NCBI GenBank assembly: GCA_009712635.1 | Contig: WASS01000020.1 | Location: 1-64,000, forward strand | Source of the DNA: Hungatella sp. | Lineage (GTDB): Bacteria; Bacillota; Clostridia; Lachnospirales; Lachnospiraceae | Reading direction: 5' to 3' | DNA length: 64,000 nt | Part shown: in pieces, positions 37,371-46,187 of the stretch | Numbering within the stretch: the stretch's first letter is position 1 | How the letters are laid out: each line of letters starts with the position of its first letter | Notes under the pieces: generated by a model | What the model was told of the DNA's origin: nothing | What the model saw: the letters and a program-made list of their open reading frames with translations, nothing else | The model's database searches: none | Position numbers and translations under genes: made by a program

Positions 37371-38366
37371 ATGAGTGATAAAAATGAAAAAGCGGAATTT
37401 TGGGATATCTATACAAAAGAACGATTGAAGACAGGAAAACTGCACAAAAGAGGTGAAAAATTGTCTGACGATGAATACCATCTTGTGGTTCACGTATGTA
37501 TTTTTAATAATAAAAATCAGTTGTTAATTCAACAGCGTCAGCCATTTAAAAGCGGATGGCCAAATATGTGGGATTTAACGGTAGGAGGTTCTGCAATCGC
37601 TGGAGAGAGCAGTAGTCAGGCAGCTGAGAGAGAGTTAGCGGAAGAATTGGGATTGAAGATGGATCTGTCAGATGTACTTCCACAGTTTACGACAACATTT
37701 CGAAATGGATTTGATGATTATTATAAAGTAAAAAATAATGTTGATCTTTCGCATATTAAATTACAGAAGGAAGAGGTACAGGCTGTTAGATGGGCTGATA
37801 AAGAAGAAGTACTAAAAATGCAGCAAGAAGGTACTTTTATACCATATTGGTTCTTAGATAAACTTTTTGAATTGGATAGTTGGTACAATACTTTTCGTAA
37901 TGAAGATTCGGCAATTAAGATCGCATATGCGAACAATGAAAATCTTTCATCATGGATGAGTATGGTTGAAACTGTAAAATGGAATTTCCCGGGATTAGAA
38001 ACAGAGGAAAAAATAATTGAATATAAGAATACTGTAAAGAAAAATATAGATAGGGGAACAGCCATATGTGCGTTGTTTGGCAATATGGTTGTAGGTATTC
38101 TTTTATTTTCAATAAAGCATAACATGCTTTGTTGTATGGCGGTACATCAAGAGTTTCGAAGAAAACATATTGCTTCGAAGATGGTTAAGGTTATGCTTGA
38201 CACAATGGACAAAAACAGACCGGTTGTTGTGGAAACATTTCGAGAAGAAGATGAAAAGGGAATTGCTCCACGAGCTTTTTATAAGAAAGCAGGGTTTGAG
38301 GAGGGAGAATTATGTTTTTTTGAAAATGAATATCCAGAACAAAGATTTTATTTAAGGAGGTGGTAG
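37371..38366 (+). CDS. Nudix hydrolase-GNAT acetyltransferase fusion
   Basis: 331 residues in two domains. Nudix (about 1-165): starts EFWDIYTKERLKTGKLHKRGE, perfect Nudix box GSAIAGESSSQAAERELAEELGL (about 71-93), the isopentenyl-diphosphate-isomerase-like subgroup pattern with an upstream HVCIFNNKNQLLIQQR. GNAT (about 180-331): IAYANNENLSSWMSMV, a CoA-binding turn HQEFRRKHIASKMV and FYKKAGFEEGE. The fusion could combine removal of a diphosphate compound with N-acetylation, or two detoxification steps. RBS TTGGAGGG. It lies 3 bases before an APH-like kinase gene. Confidence 0.88.
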   Translation: MSDKNEKAEFWDIYTKERLKTGKLHKRGEKLSDDEYHLVVHVCIFNNKNQLLIQQRQPFKSGWPNMWDLTVGGSAIAGESSSQAAERELAEELGLKMDLSDVLPQFTTTFRNGFDDYYKVKNNVDLSHIKLQKEEVQAVRWADKEEVLKMQQEGTFIPYWFLDKLFELDSWYNTFRNEDSAIKIAYANNENLSSWMSMVETVKWNFPGLETEEKIIEYKNTVKKNIDRGTAICALFGNMVVGILLFSIKHNMLCCMAVHQEFRRKHIASKMVKVMLDTMDKNRPVVVETFREEDEKGIAPRAFYKKAGFEEGELCFFENEYPEQRFYLRRW

Positions 38367-38369
38367 ATT

Positions 38370-39308
38370 GTGAATACTAATTTATATATGGATATTCCGG
38401 AATACAAATCATGGAAAGAAATTGTTTTACTTGAAAAAGGGTATTCTACGGATAAAAAGTATCTTGTAACAACGGATTTAGGAGAGCATTTATTATTAAG
38501 AATCTCAAATGTAAGTGAATTTGATATAAAGAAAAAAGAGTACGACATAATTCGTAAATTTGCAACATCGGGATTCACAATGTCAGAACCACTTTCTTTT
38601 GGAATATGTAATAAAGGAAATAGTGTTTACATGATTTTATCTTGGGTGGAAGGAAGAGATTTAGAGGACGAATTGAGAAAATTGTCAGAGCAACAGCAAT
38701 ATCTTTTGGGAAGACAGGCGGGGAAAATTCTTAAAGAGATTCATAGCATATGTGTTGATAAAGAAGATTTACCTCAAAAAACAAAAGTAGATAAAAAATT
38801 AATACAGCTTGAGAAATATGAAAATTCCAAGGTTAGAGTTCCAAATGATGAAGATGCAATACGGTTTGTGAAACAAAATATTAATAAAATATGGAGAAAA
38901 CCACCCGTATATTTACATGGAGATTATCATCCGGGAAATCTGATTTATGTTCAAAATGAAAATATAGGAGTGATTGACTTTAATCGTTGGGAAGTCGGAG
39001 ATCCGTATGAAGAGTTTTATAAGTTAGAAAGCTTTGGGATTGAAGAGAGTATTCCATATTGTGTTGGTCAGATTGATGAGTATTTTAATGATACGATTCC
39101 AATTGACTTTTGGGAAACCCTTGCTGTTTATGTTGCACATGCATCTCTGTATTCTATCAAGTGGGCCGAAAAATTTGGTAGTGTGGAAATAGAGGGTATG
39201 AAGAAAAGATATGAAATTGCTTTTGAAAATTATAAAAATTTTAAGGAGGTCGTACCAGTCTGGTACGATCAAACGTTACGATTAAAATATGCAGAAAACA
39301 TAAAATAG
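38370..39308 (+). CDS. Aminoglycoside-phosphotransferase-family (APH/ChoK-like) kinase
   Basis: 312 residues; GTG start 9 bases after AAGGAGG, 3 bases after the Nudix-GNAT stop, so translation is coupled. Brenner catalytic loop VYLHGDYHPGNLIY (about 184-196) and the metal motif IGVIDFNRWEVGDP (about 204-217), with the N-lobe KYLVTT...HLLLRIS. APH-fold enzymes phosphorylate small molecules: aminoglycosides, macrolides, choline, homoserine or 5-methylthioribose. The substrate is unknown; pairing with an acetyltransferase suggests detoxification or resistance. Confidence 0.85.
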   Translation: MNTNLYMDIPEYKSWKEIVLLEKGYSTDKKYLVTTDLGEHLLLRISNVSEFDIKKKEYDIIRKFATSGFTMSEPLSFGICNKGNSVYMILSWVEGRDLEDELRKLSEQQQYLLGRQAGKILKEIHSICVDKEDLPQKTKVDKKLIQLEKYENSKVRVPNDEDAIRFVKQNINKIWRKPPVYLHGDYHPGNLIYVQNENIGVIDFNRWEVGDPYEEFYKLESFGIEESIPYCVGQIDEYFNDTIPIDFWETLAVYVAHASLYSIKWAEKFGSVEIEGMKKRYEIAFENYKNFKEVVPVWYDQTLRLKYAENIK

Positions 39309-39329
39309 CCAGTATTTTATATATTTCTA

Positions 39330-39360
39330 TTGACTTTATAGTTTGTATAGGGTTTACAAT
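39330..39360 (+). promoter_or_regulatory. MerR-type promoter with 19-bp spacer
   Basis: -35 TTGACT 39330-39335, spacer 19 bases (39336-39354), -10 TACAAT 39355-39360. The spacer holds a dyad, CTTTATA-gtttg-TATAGGG. Over-long spacers with a central dyad are the defining feature of MerR-regulated promoters. The MerR gene starts 26 bases downstream, implying autoregulation. Confidence 0.8.
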
Positions 39361-39385
39361 CACCTCATAAAAAGGAGGTATATCT

Positions 39386-40285
39386 ATGAACATTAAAGAA
39401 GTGGAGCAAAGGACAGGAGTATCTGCACAAAATATCAGATTTTATGAAAAAGCAGAGTTGTTTTCAACAAAACGTAATCCTGATAATGGATATCGAGAAT
39501 ATTCAGAGAATGACGTCAGAATACTAAAAGTAATTAAGATGCTTCGCATGCTTGATATGCCATTAGAACAAATTAAACTGGTATTGCGTGAGAAGGAGAA
39601 CCTGTCAAATTCCTTGGACAAACAACAGCAAATATTAGAAAAAAGAATAAGTGATGACAAAAATGCGATTGAGTTTTGCAAGGCATTAAAGAAAAAGCAG
39701 ATTACTATAGATGAATTAAATGTAGAAGAATATCTACAAAGTATGGAAAAAGAGCACTTTTTCACTTCATGGATTAAGGATTATATGGAAGTTATTGATT
39801 ATGAACATGAGAGAGTGATTACTTTTACTCCAGATGATGCGATAATAAATAGCTATGATTTTGAAAATGTACTTTACAAATATGCAATGGAACGAGATAT
39901 GGAGATCGAAATCACAAAGAAGGGGATGTATCCGGAATTCACGCTTGATGGGATAGAGTATATTGCTGAAAGAAATTACGCAAGAGGAGGAGGGCTCCCG
40001 GTAGCAATCGTTAGATGTACAAGAAAAGATTTGGCAGAAACGAAAGAAGAATACAAACATGGTAGAAAAAAATGGTTACGGATACTTCATATTTACTTGC
40101 CGGGAATTCTTGTTGCGTTATTTATTATTGTTACAAGTGGAAAAAATAATGTTAGACAGTTTTTCTCTTCAATAGAAGGCTTGATTTTGCTGGGAGTAAT
40201 AATCATTGTGTGTTTAGCCGATGCTTTTCGTAACTACTATTTTTATTGGAATCGTGATAATAAATATGAGGATAAAGAAAAATAG
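39386..40285 (+). CDS. Membrane-anchored MerR-family transcriptional regulator
   Basis: 299 residues. Winged-helix MerR DNA-binding domain (about 1-70: NIKEVEQRTGVSAQNIRFYEKAELF, NGYREYSENDVRILKVIKML), a dimerising coiled coil (about 75-115), a middle region possibly sensing ligand (about 125-215), and two C-terminal membrane helices (about 233-251 LHIYLPGILVALFIIVTSG; about 262-281 GLILLGVIIIVCLADAF). Most MerR proteins are soluble, so a membrane-tethered version probably senses an envelope signal. AAAGGAGGT before ATG. Upstream 19-bp-spacer promoter is likely its own target. Confidence 0.9.
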   Translation: MNIKEVEQRTGVSAQNIRFYEKAELFSTKRNPDNGYREYSENDVRILKVIKMLRMLDMPLEQIKLVLREKENLSNSLDKQQQILEKRISDDKNAIEFCKALKKKQITIDELNVEEYLQSMEKEHFFTSWIKDYMEVIDYEHERVITFTPDDAIINSYDFENVLYKYAMERDMEIEITKKGMYPEFTLDGIEYIAERNYARGGGLPVAIVRCTRKDLAETKEEYKHGRKKWLRILHIYLPGILVALFIIVTSGKNNVRQFFSSIEGLILLGVIIIVCLADAFRNYYFYWNRDNKYEDKEK

Positions 40286-40394
40286 GCGAAAAATATGACA
40301 CTGAGAAGCGGATTTCTTTTCTGTTTTTTTCGTTGCATGAAAGGTGAAAAACCAATCAGGGAATGTTCTTCATCTAATTTATCATTATAATGTA

Positions 40395-40425
40395 TTGACT
40401 TAATGTTAGCTTTAAGGTTTATAAT
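40395..40425 (+). promoter_or_regulatory. Second MerR-type promoter, upstream of the aldo/keto reductase
   Basis: -35 TTGACT 40395-40400, spacer 19 bases (40401-40419), -10 TATAAT 40420-40425. The spacer contains CTTAA-tgttagc-TTTAAG, like NmlR/AdhR-type aldehyde-responsive operators (CTTA...TAAG pattern). It is 74 bases ahead of the reductase start. Confidence 0.75.
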
Positions 40426-40499
40426 AAATTAAATATGGCAGGGGTATTCATTAGGAAACTGGTGATTTTTGTCATAATTGTATGAGGAGGTAAACTATC

Positions 40500-41417
40500 A
40501 TGAGATATATGAAATTGGGTAAATCTGATTTGCAGGTGCCGGCTATTGCAGTTGGCTGTATGCGTATTAATGAGCTGAGTACAACCGATGCAGAACGTCT
40601 TGTTCAGACTGCTCTGGAGGGCGGAGTAAATTTCTTCGATCATGCAGATATTTATGGCGGGGGTACATGTGAAGAATTATTTGCAGATGCCATACACATG
40701 AACAGTACTGTCAGAGAAAAGATAATCCTGCAATCCAAATGTGGCATACGAAAAGGGATGTTTGATTTTTCAAAAGAACATATCTTAGAGGCAGTAGACG
40801 GCAGTTTGAAACGATTGAAAACTGATTATCTGGATGTACTTCTTCTGCATCGCCCAGATGCTTTGGTTGAGCCAGAGGAGGTTGCTGAGGCATTTGATAA
40901 GCTTTACAGCAGTGGGAAAGTACGTAATTTTGGAGTATCAAATCAGAATCCTATGCAGATACAGTTGCTTGATAAATATTTAAACCAACCAATTATAGCA
41001 AACCAATTACAGCTTAGTATCACCAATGCTACTATGATATCAGCAGGGCTCCATGTCAACATGGCAGATGACACCGCTATAAGCCGTGATGGAAGTGTAC
41101 TTGATTTTTGCCGCTTACATGATATTACGGTACAGCCTTGGTCTCCATTTCAATATGGATTTTTTGAAGGAGTTTTTCTAAATAATGATAAATTCACAAA
41201 ACTAAATGCGGCGATTGATAAAATAGCAGCAAATTATGAGGTGTCAAATACCACAATTGCATTAGCATGGATACTTCGGCATCCGGCACATATGCAGCCT
41301 GTGACAGGAACGATGAACGCTGGCAGGCTAAAAGATTGTATGAAGGCAGCGGATATTTATCTGACCCGTGAGGAATGGTATGAAATCTATTGTGCAGCTG
41401 GTAATGTTTTACCATAG
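40500..41417 (+). CDS. Aldo/keto reductase (YdhF-like)
   Basis: 305 residues. AKR (beta/alpha)8 barrel with the catalytic tetrad visible: Asp and Tyr in FFDHADIYGGG (about 46-56), Lys in ILQSKCGIRKG (about 80), His in VLLLHRPD (about 118). NAD(P)H-binding C-terminal part PWSPFQYGFFEG, LAWILRHPAHMQPVTGT. It reduces aldehydes or ketones with NADPH. TGAGGAGG lies before ATG. The MerR-type promoter suggests induction by reactive aldehydes or quinones. Confidence 0.94.
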   Translation: MRYMKLGKSDLQVPAIAVGCMRINELSTTDAERLVQTALEGGVNFFDHADIYGGGTCEELFADAIHMNSTVREKIILQSKCGIRKGMFDFSKEHILEAVDGSLKRLKTDYLDVLLLHRPDALVEPEEVAEAFDKLYSSGKVRNFGVSNQNPMQIQLLDKYLNQPIIANQLQLSITNATMISAGLHVNMADDTAISRDGSVLDFCRLHDITVQPWSPFQYGFFEGVFLNNDKFTKLNAAIDKIAANYEVSNTTIALAWILRHPAHMQPVTGTMNAGRLKDCMKAADIYLTREEWYEIYCAAGNVLP

Positions 41418-41451
41418 TGCTATAGTTTTATTAACTAATTGGTTAAGGGGA

Positions 41452-41487
41452 AGCCTTGAGGGTATAGTCTCTCAAGGCTCTTTATTA
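41452..41487 (+). terminator. Terminator of the aldo/keto reductase gene
   Basis: AGCCTTGAG (41452-41460) pairs with CTCAAGGCT (41471-41479), followed by CTTTATT. Confidence 0.8.
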
Positions 41488-41550
41488 TCCGATTCCCAAA
41501 AGAAAGTAGAAGAATACCTTTTAAATTAAGATAAGGAATATAGATAACTA

Positions 41551-42159
41551 ATGGATCAAAATAGCGATTTTCTAACTAAACCGATACAAAAAGAGAAAGT
41601 ATATTCCATACCAGGAATCTTCCTGGTATGTTTTGCGACCATACATAGCATATCACTTATTTTAGCAGCAGTTAGTACACTTGCTGCCATCCTGACTACT
41701 CTGACCCTGCTTACATCTATTATAATTGTTCCCGTTCTACTTATAATAATTATCGTGCAGGTGATTATGAACCGGAAACAAAAATCACATTTAATAAACG
41801 GTCTGGGATCTGTTTTCTTATCGTTCGTGCTCGTTGCTGGCAGCTGGCTGGTAGAACCATACATATCACCTCTGCTGACAAGTTATAAAACAAATTTACA
41901 GATTAGCAGATATCAAAAAGTCGTTGATAAAATCCACAGAGGAGATGATGCGGAAGGTATTGCCTATTCTGTAGGGGGCCAAAAAGGACATGAGGATGTG
42001 GCTTTTCTTCAATATGCAATCCGTTTCGGGGCATCTGAATTTATCGTTTATTCAGAGGACGACCAGATTGAAACGAATTTATTACTGGAATATGATTATG
42101 ATCAAAGAACCGATGTGAAAATTAAAGAAAACTGGTATCGAATAAACATAGAAGATTAA
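41551..42159 (+). CDS. Hypothetical membrane protein
   Basis: 202 residues. Three hydrophobic segments (about 20-45 IFLVCFATIHSISLILAAVSTLAA, about 50-71 LTLLTSIIIVPVLLIIIIVQVIM, about 84-104 LGSVFLSFVLVAGSWLVEPYIS) followed by a soluble C-terminal domain (about 112-202) that reads like a small alpha/beta fold (GDDAEGIAYSVGGQKGHEDVAFLQYAIRFGASEFIVYSED). No family recognised. Weak RBS AAGGAA. Precedes a GNAT gene by 25 bases. Confidence 0.7.
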   Translation: MDQNSDFLTKPIQKEKVYSIPGIFLVCFATIHSISLILAAVSTLAAILTTLTLLTSIIIVPVLLIIIIVQVIMNRKQKSHLINGLGSVFLSFVLVAGSWLVEPYISPLLTSYKTNLQISRYQKVVDKIHRGDDAEGIAYSVGGQKGHEDVAFLQYAIRFGASEFIVYSEDDQIETNLLLEYDYDQRTDVKIKENWYRINIED

Positions 42160-42183
42160 AAAAAGTTTTTGGAGGGGGATAAA

Positions 42184-42834
42184 TTGAACAACATAGAGAA
42201 CTATACCATTAGAAATGAACAGGCAAAGGATTATTGGAACGTAGAGGATTTAACCAGAAAGGCCTTTTGGAATTTAAATGTTCCGGGCTGCAGTGAACAT
42301 TATATGGTACATGTCATGAGAAATCATCCAGATTTCATTCCTGAACTGGATCTTGTCCTTGAAAAAGATAATCGCATTATTGGAAATATCATGTACACCA
42401 AGGCAAAGCTGATAGATGAAGAAAACCGTGAAAAGCAGATACTGACCTTTGGCCCCTTAAGTGTACATCCTGAGTTCCAAAGAAAGGGATATGGAAAAGT
42501 CCTGCTTGAATACTCCTTTGCAAAGGCAAAAGAAATGTCCTACGATGTGATCGTAATTTTTGGAAATCCGGATAACTACGTATCCCGTGGATTTAAAAGT
42601 TGTAAAAAATTTGATGTTTACGTTAGAGAGGACATTTATCCGGCAGCTATGATGGTAAAGGAGTTAACAGATGGGTGCCTGGATAAGAGAAAGTGGCGCT
42701 ATGTCGAAAGCGAAGTCTATGAGGTAGATGAAATAGCGGCGGAGCAGTTTGATAAAAATTTTGAAAAAATGGAAAAGAAATCCCAGCCAAGTCAGGAAGA
42801 GTTTTATATTCACAGTCATTCAAGAATTATTTAA
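42184..42834 (+). CDS. GNAT-family N-acetyltransferase
   Basis: 216 residues from a TTG start at 42184; GGAGGGGG lies 6 bases upstream (a second in-frame TTG at 42169 overlaps the ribosome site). GNAT core: IRNEQAKDYWNVEDLTRKAFW at the start, substrate region LDLVLEKDNRIIGNIMYTKA, acetyl-CoA loop LSVHPEFQRKGYGKVLLEYS (about 98-117), IFGNPDNYVSRGFKS at the beta-bulge. Substrate unknown. Confidence 0.88.
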   Translation: MNNIENYTIRNEQAKDYWNVEDLTRKAFWNLNVPGCSEHYMVHVMRNHPDFIPELDLVLEKDNRIIGNIMYTKAKLIDEENREKQILTFGPLSVHPEFQRKGYGKVLLEYSFAKAKEMSYDVIVIFGNPDNYVSRGFKSCKKFDVYVREDIYPAAMMVKELTDGCLDKRKWRYVESEVYEVDEIAAEQFDKNFEKMEKKSQPSQEEFYIHSHSRII

Positions 42835-42870
42835 AGTCATGGAATTATAATGAACATAATGGAAGTATAA

Positions 42871-42925
42871 AAACAAGTGCATCTTGAGAAAGCTTTTAAA
42901 GCCCATTCAAGATGCATTTGTTTTA
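42871..42925. terminator. Bidirectional terminator between the GNAT gene and the LacI regulator
   Basis: AAACAAGTGCATCTTGA (42871-42887) pairs with TCAAGATGCATTTGTTTT (42906-42923) with one G-T; flanked by T/A runs on each side, serving both convergent genes. Confidence 0.85.
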
Positions 42926-42953
42926 TACTGAGATATATGTGGCTAAAGAGAAA

Positions 42954-43982
42954 TTATGGCACCTTGTTTTGATTTTTCGTTGATGAACGAACAATCAGAT
43001 TAGGAAGAGTTACAAAGGATTGAACTTGAAGTCCCGGATTCTTAATCTTCCTCAATAAGATAGAAGCCGCCTGTTTTCCCATTTCATGGACATCTATATC
43101 AATCACAGTCAGAGGAGGCTCAATGAGCTGTGAGAGAGGATAATCGTCAAACGTAATAAGTCCCATATCCTTTGGAATGGATAACCGATGTTTTTCTATT
43201 GCCCCAACTGCCCCCATAGCAATCTGATTATTTTCGCAGATAACGGCATCGGGGAGAGTGGGTTGACTTAGGAGTTCTTCCATCATTAAAAATCCGCTTT
43301 CTTTTGTATAGGTACCGTATTTTATAAAATCATCCTGTATGGTCAGTCCATTAATATTCATATATGATACAAAACCTTGCAGGCGGTGCCTTGATATTTC
43401 ATCGCTTTTAGGCCCTCCGATAAAAGCGATTTGAGAATAGCCGCATTTCTCCAAATATTCCATAGCCATTTGACCAGAAACGCGATTGTTTGTATCGATC
43501 CAGGAAGAGGGGCTTGCAAATGGGGGCCTCCCGATAATAATGTGTGGAAAGTTGTTTTTAGATAAAAAATCAACCAATGCCCTTGAAGTGGCAGAGCCAT
43601 GGACTAAAATACCATCAGCCGTGTTACAACCAACGATCTTATTTGCTGAATCAAAAGCATCTTGTTTGTCAGATACACCCAGGAAAGACAGATTATAGTT
43701 TTTGTCTCGGATTACATTTTGCGCACCGCATAGAATTTCAAACATGTGAGGATTATGAAAGGCAGTATGTATTTCCGTAACAGCAAGAAAGATAATGTTG
43801 CCAGTACGTTTGCATTTGAAATTACTGGCTTGTGCATTGGGATGATAATTGAGACGTTTCATTACTTCCATGACACGCTGAGTCGTACTTTCTGAAATAT
43901 AAGGCTTGTTGTTTAGTATTTTAGATACCGTAGCCGTGGATACTCCGGCTTCCCGGGCAACGTCTTTTATTGTTACAGCCAT
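42954..43982 (-). CDS. LacI-family transcriptional regulator of the maltodextrin locus
   Basis: 342 residues. LacI HTH at the N-terminus (TIKDVAREAGVSTATVSKILNNKPYISESTTQRVMEVM, residues 3-40; hinge RLNYHPNAQASNFK), then a periplasmic-binding-like effector domain (about 60-335) with LAVTEIHTAFHNPHM and VVITFDDYPLSQLIEPPLT. ATG 43982 after GAAAGGGGTG; promoter on the minus strand TTGATT, 17 bases, TACTAT. Divergent to the amylase/ABC operon; the effector is likely a maltodextrin or glucose derivative. Confidence 0.92.
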   Translation of the reverse strand: MAVTIKDVAREAGVSTATVSKILNNKPYISESTTQRVMEVMKRLNYHPNAQASNFKCKRTGNIIFLAVTEIHTAFHNPHMFEILCGAQNVIRDKNYNLSFLGVSDKQDAFDSANKIVGCNTADGILVHGSATSRALVDFLSKNNFPHIIIGRPPFASPSSWIDTNNRVSGQMAMEYLEKCGYSQIAFIGGPKSDEISRHRLQGFVSYMNINGLTIQDDFIKYGTYTKESGFLMMEELLSQPTLPDAVICENNQIAMGAVGAIEKHRLSIPKDMGLITFDDYPLSQLIEPPLTVIDIDVHEMGKQAASILLRKIKNPGLQVQSFVTLPNLIVRSSTKNQNKVP

Positions 43983-44060
43983 TGGACACCCCTTTCTTAA
44001 ACTCCATTAGAATAGTATATCGTTTACCTAAAAAAATCAAGCAATATGTATAAAAAAACT

Positions 44061-44110
44061 TTGTTATTAGGAGTAGTATTGTTATAATTTGCTTATAAAT
44101 ACCGGTATTT
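44061..44110 (+). promoter_or_regulatory. Promoter of the maltodextrin operon with a LacI-type operator
   Basis: -35 TTGTTA 44061-44066, 16-base spacer, -10 TATAAT 44083-44088. The perfect 14-bp palindrome AAATACCGGTATTT (44097-44110) has the central CG typical of LacI-family operators and covers the expected transcription start. It is 46 bases ahead of the amylase start and adjacent to the LacI gene. Confidence 0.75.
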
Positions 44111-44155
44111 TATAAAATAGTAAACAACATATTAAGAATGGAGAAGGAAGGGGAA

Positions 44156-46141
44156 ATGAGAGTGAAAAAGATGTTAAAACGTATTGTAAGCTTTGTACTT
44201 TGTTTTATTATGACAATGCCTCTGTTACCTCCAATGGAGGTAAATGCGGCCGAAAGTCTTCGGGGAGAGTCTATTTATCAGATTATGGTTGACCGTTTTT
44301 ATGATGGGGATAAAACGAATAATGCAACTGGAGAAGCGTTTCGATATGCAGAGAACTCAGACGAAGATTATCGTTATATGCATGGTGGTGACTGGCAGGG
44401 AATCATAGATAAGATTTCTTACATTAAGGAAATGGGATATACCGCAATCTGGATTTCACCGGTGTCTGACCCACAGCTATGGGGAATACCGGATTCCAGC
44501 GGCAAACAGTGGCCAACTGCCTATCATGGCTATAATGTATTTGATCCCAATCGAGCCAGTCGCTATTTCGGTTCGAGAGATCCTCAGGCCAGCAAGGATA
44601 AGCTAAAGGAATTGGTAGATGTTTGCCATGAAAACGGAATTAAGGTCATTTTTGATGTAGTTCCAAATCATGTGGGAGATTATTTACAGGGAATTGGAAG
44701 CAATGCTCATTATACCAACGGTACAGGATTAAAGGAGGGCACTCAGTTGCAGCCTGCGGCACCGTTTAATAATGTCTCATGGTATCACAATAAAGGAGAT
44801 ATCAACTTTGACATAGAGCATCCTCATACAGTAACAAGCACACAGATGCTTGAAGATCATGACCTGGGTGGTCTGGATGATATTGACTTTGATAATAAGG
44901 AAGCCAAGGGTGCAATGTTCGACTCTATAAAAAACTGGTTTACCTATACGGGGGCAGATGGGGCCAGAGTGGATGCGGCAAAATGTATGAAACCATCAGA
45001 TATTCATGAATTACAGGAATATTTGGGAGTTGCAACCTTTGGCGAGAACTTTGATATGCATGTGGAATTTATTAAAGATTGGGTTGGAGATAACGCTGAA
45101 ACAGGTATGCTTGACTTTCCCCTGTTTCAGGCTATTGTAAATGATTTTGCATATGGTAAGAATTTTAACAACACATCGGAAATCTCACTTCAATCCATTT
45201 TGGCACAGGATAACCTTTATGGAACTCACCTGAATGATATGGTTACATTTATTGACAATCACGACAGAAATCGTTTTCTGACAGAAGCTGGGGGAGATGT
45301 TGATAAACTACATAATGCGTTAACGTTTATATTTACAGCAAGGGGAACCCCGGTGGTCTTCCAGGGAACAGAGCAAAACAGAGGAAATGCCAATGGTCAG
45401 GGGATCAATGGGATTGCAGATACCTGGAATCGTTGGTCCATGGTAACGAAGGATCAAAACGGCAATGTAATAAAAGATTATTTTAACACATCCACCAATA
45501 CCTATAAGCTTATCCGGACTTTAAATGATCTTCGGGAAAAATATGAAGCTTTAAGCTTTGGAACACAACGTGAGATGTGGACTTCCATGCATACCTATGC
45601 GTTTTCAAGAAGAATGGACAGCGGAAAAAATGCGGGACAGGAATTAATTTGTGCATTTCATAATTCCAAAGGGACAGATACTGAAACCATGTCAATACGT
45701 GCCGAAAGTTCCATAAAGGCAGGGACTACGTTAGTAAATGTAATGAATCCCAATGATAAAATAACCGTATCCCAAGATAAGAAAGTAACAATAACACTTA
45801 CCGGAGACACTTCTAAAATATATGTGGTTGATGAAAATGCAGGTGATACCATTCCGGTAACCATTCATATACGCAATGCGTCTACGGACTGGGGACAGAA
45901 TGTTTATATTTTAGGGAACTGTGCTGAACTAGGTAACTGGGATCCAAACAAAGCAGCAGGACCTGCAGCCTGTCCCAATTATCCAGAGTGGAATTTGACC
46001 GTATATATTCCGGCAGGTCAGAAAATTGAGTTTAAAGCAATCAAGAAAAATGCGGCAGGCAATGTCATTTGGCAAAGCGGAGATAATCGAAGCTATACGG
46101 TGCCAGCATCGGGGGCAGGGACAGTCAATATAGACTGGTAA
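44156..46141 (+). CDS. Secreted GH13 alpha-amylase/CGTase-like enzyme with CBM20
   Basis: 661 residues from ATG 44156 (GGAAGGGGAA upstream; an ATG 18 bases earlier has no ribosome site). Signal peptide: basic start MRVKKMLKRI, hydrophobic core SFVLCFIMTMPLL, cleavage around VNAAES. GH13 domains A/B/C: DVVPNHVGD, nucleophile Asp in DGARVDAAK (about 272), acid/base in FGENFD (about 298), third Asp in FIDNHDRNRF (about 368). A C-terminal CBM20 starch-binding domain (about 568-661: VTIHIRNASTDWGQNVYILG...LGNWDP) follows directly, with no IPT-like D domain as in true CGTases. Exported; degrades starch outside. Confidence 0.93.
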   Translation: MRVKKMLKRIVSFVLCFIMTMPLLPPMEVNAAESLRGESIYQIMVDRFYDGDKTNNATGEAFRYAENSDEDYRYMHGGDWQGIIDKISYIKEMGYTAIWISPVSDPQLWGIPDSSGKQWPTAYHGYNVFDPNRASRYFGSRDPQASKDKLKELVDVCHENGIKVIFDVVPNHVGDYLQGIGSNAHYTNGTGLKEGTQLQPAAPFNNVSWYHNKGDINFDIEHPHTVTSTQMLEDHDLGGLDDIDFDNKEAKGAMFDSIKNWFTYTGADGARVDAAKCMKPSDIHELQEYLGVATFGENFDMHVEFIKDWVGDNAETGMLDFPLFQAIVNDFAYGKNFNNTSEISLQSILAQDNLYGTHLNDMVTFIDNHDRNRFLTEAGGDVDKLHNALTFIFTARGTPVVFQGTEQNRGNANGQGINGIADTWNRWSMVTKDQNGNVIKDYFNTSTNTYKLIRTLNDLREKYEALSFGTQREMWTSMHTYAFSRRMDSGKNAGQELICAFHNSKGTDTETMSIRAESSIKAGTTLVNVMNPNDKITVSQDKKVTITLTGDTSKIYVVDENAGDTIPVTIHIRNASTDWGQNVYILGNCAELGNWDPNKAAGPAACPNYPEWNLTVYIPAGQKIEFKAIKKNAAGNVIWQSGDNRSYTVPASGAGTVNIDW

Positions 46142-46187
46142 GTCATTTGTAACATAGTTTCTAAATTTTGAATGGAGGGCATGAGAA

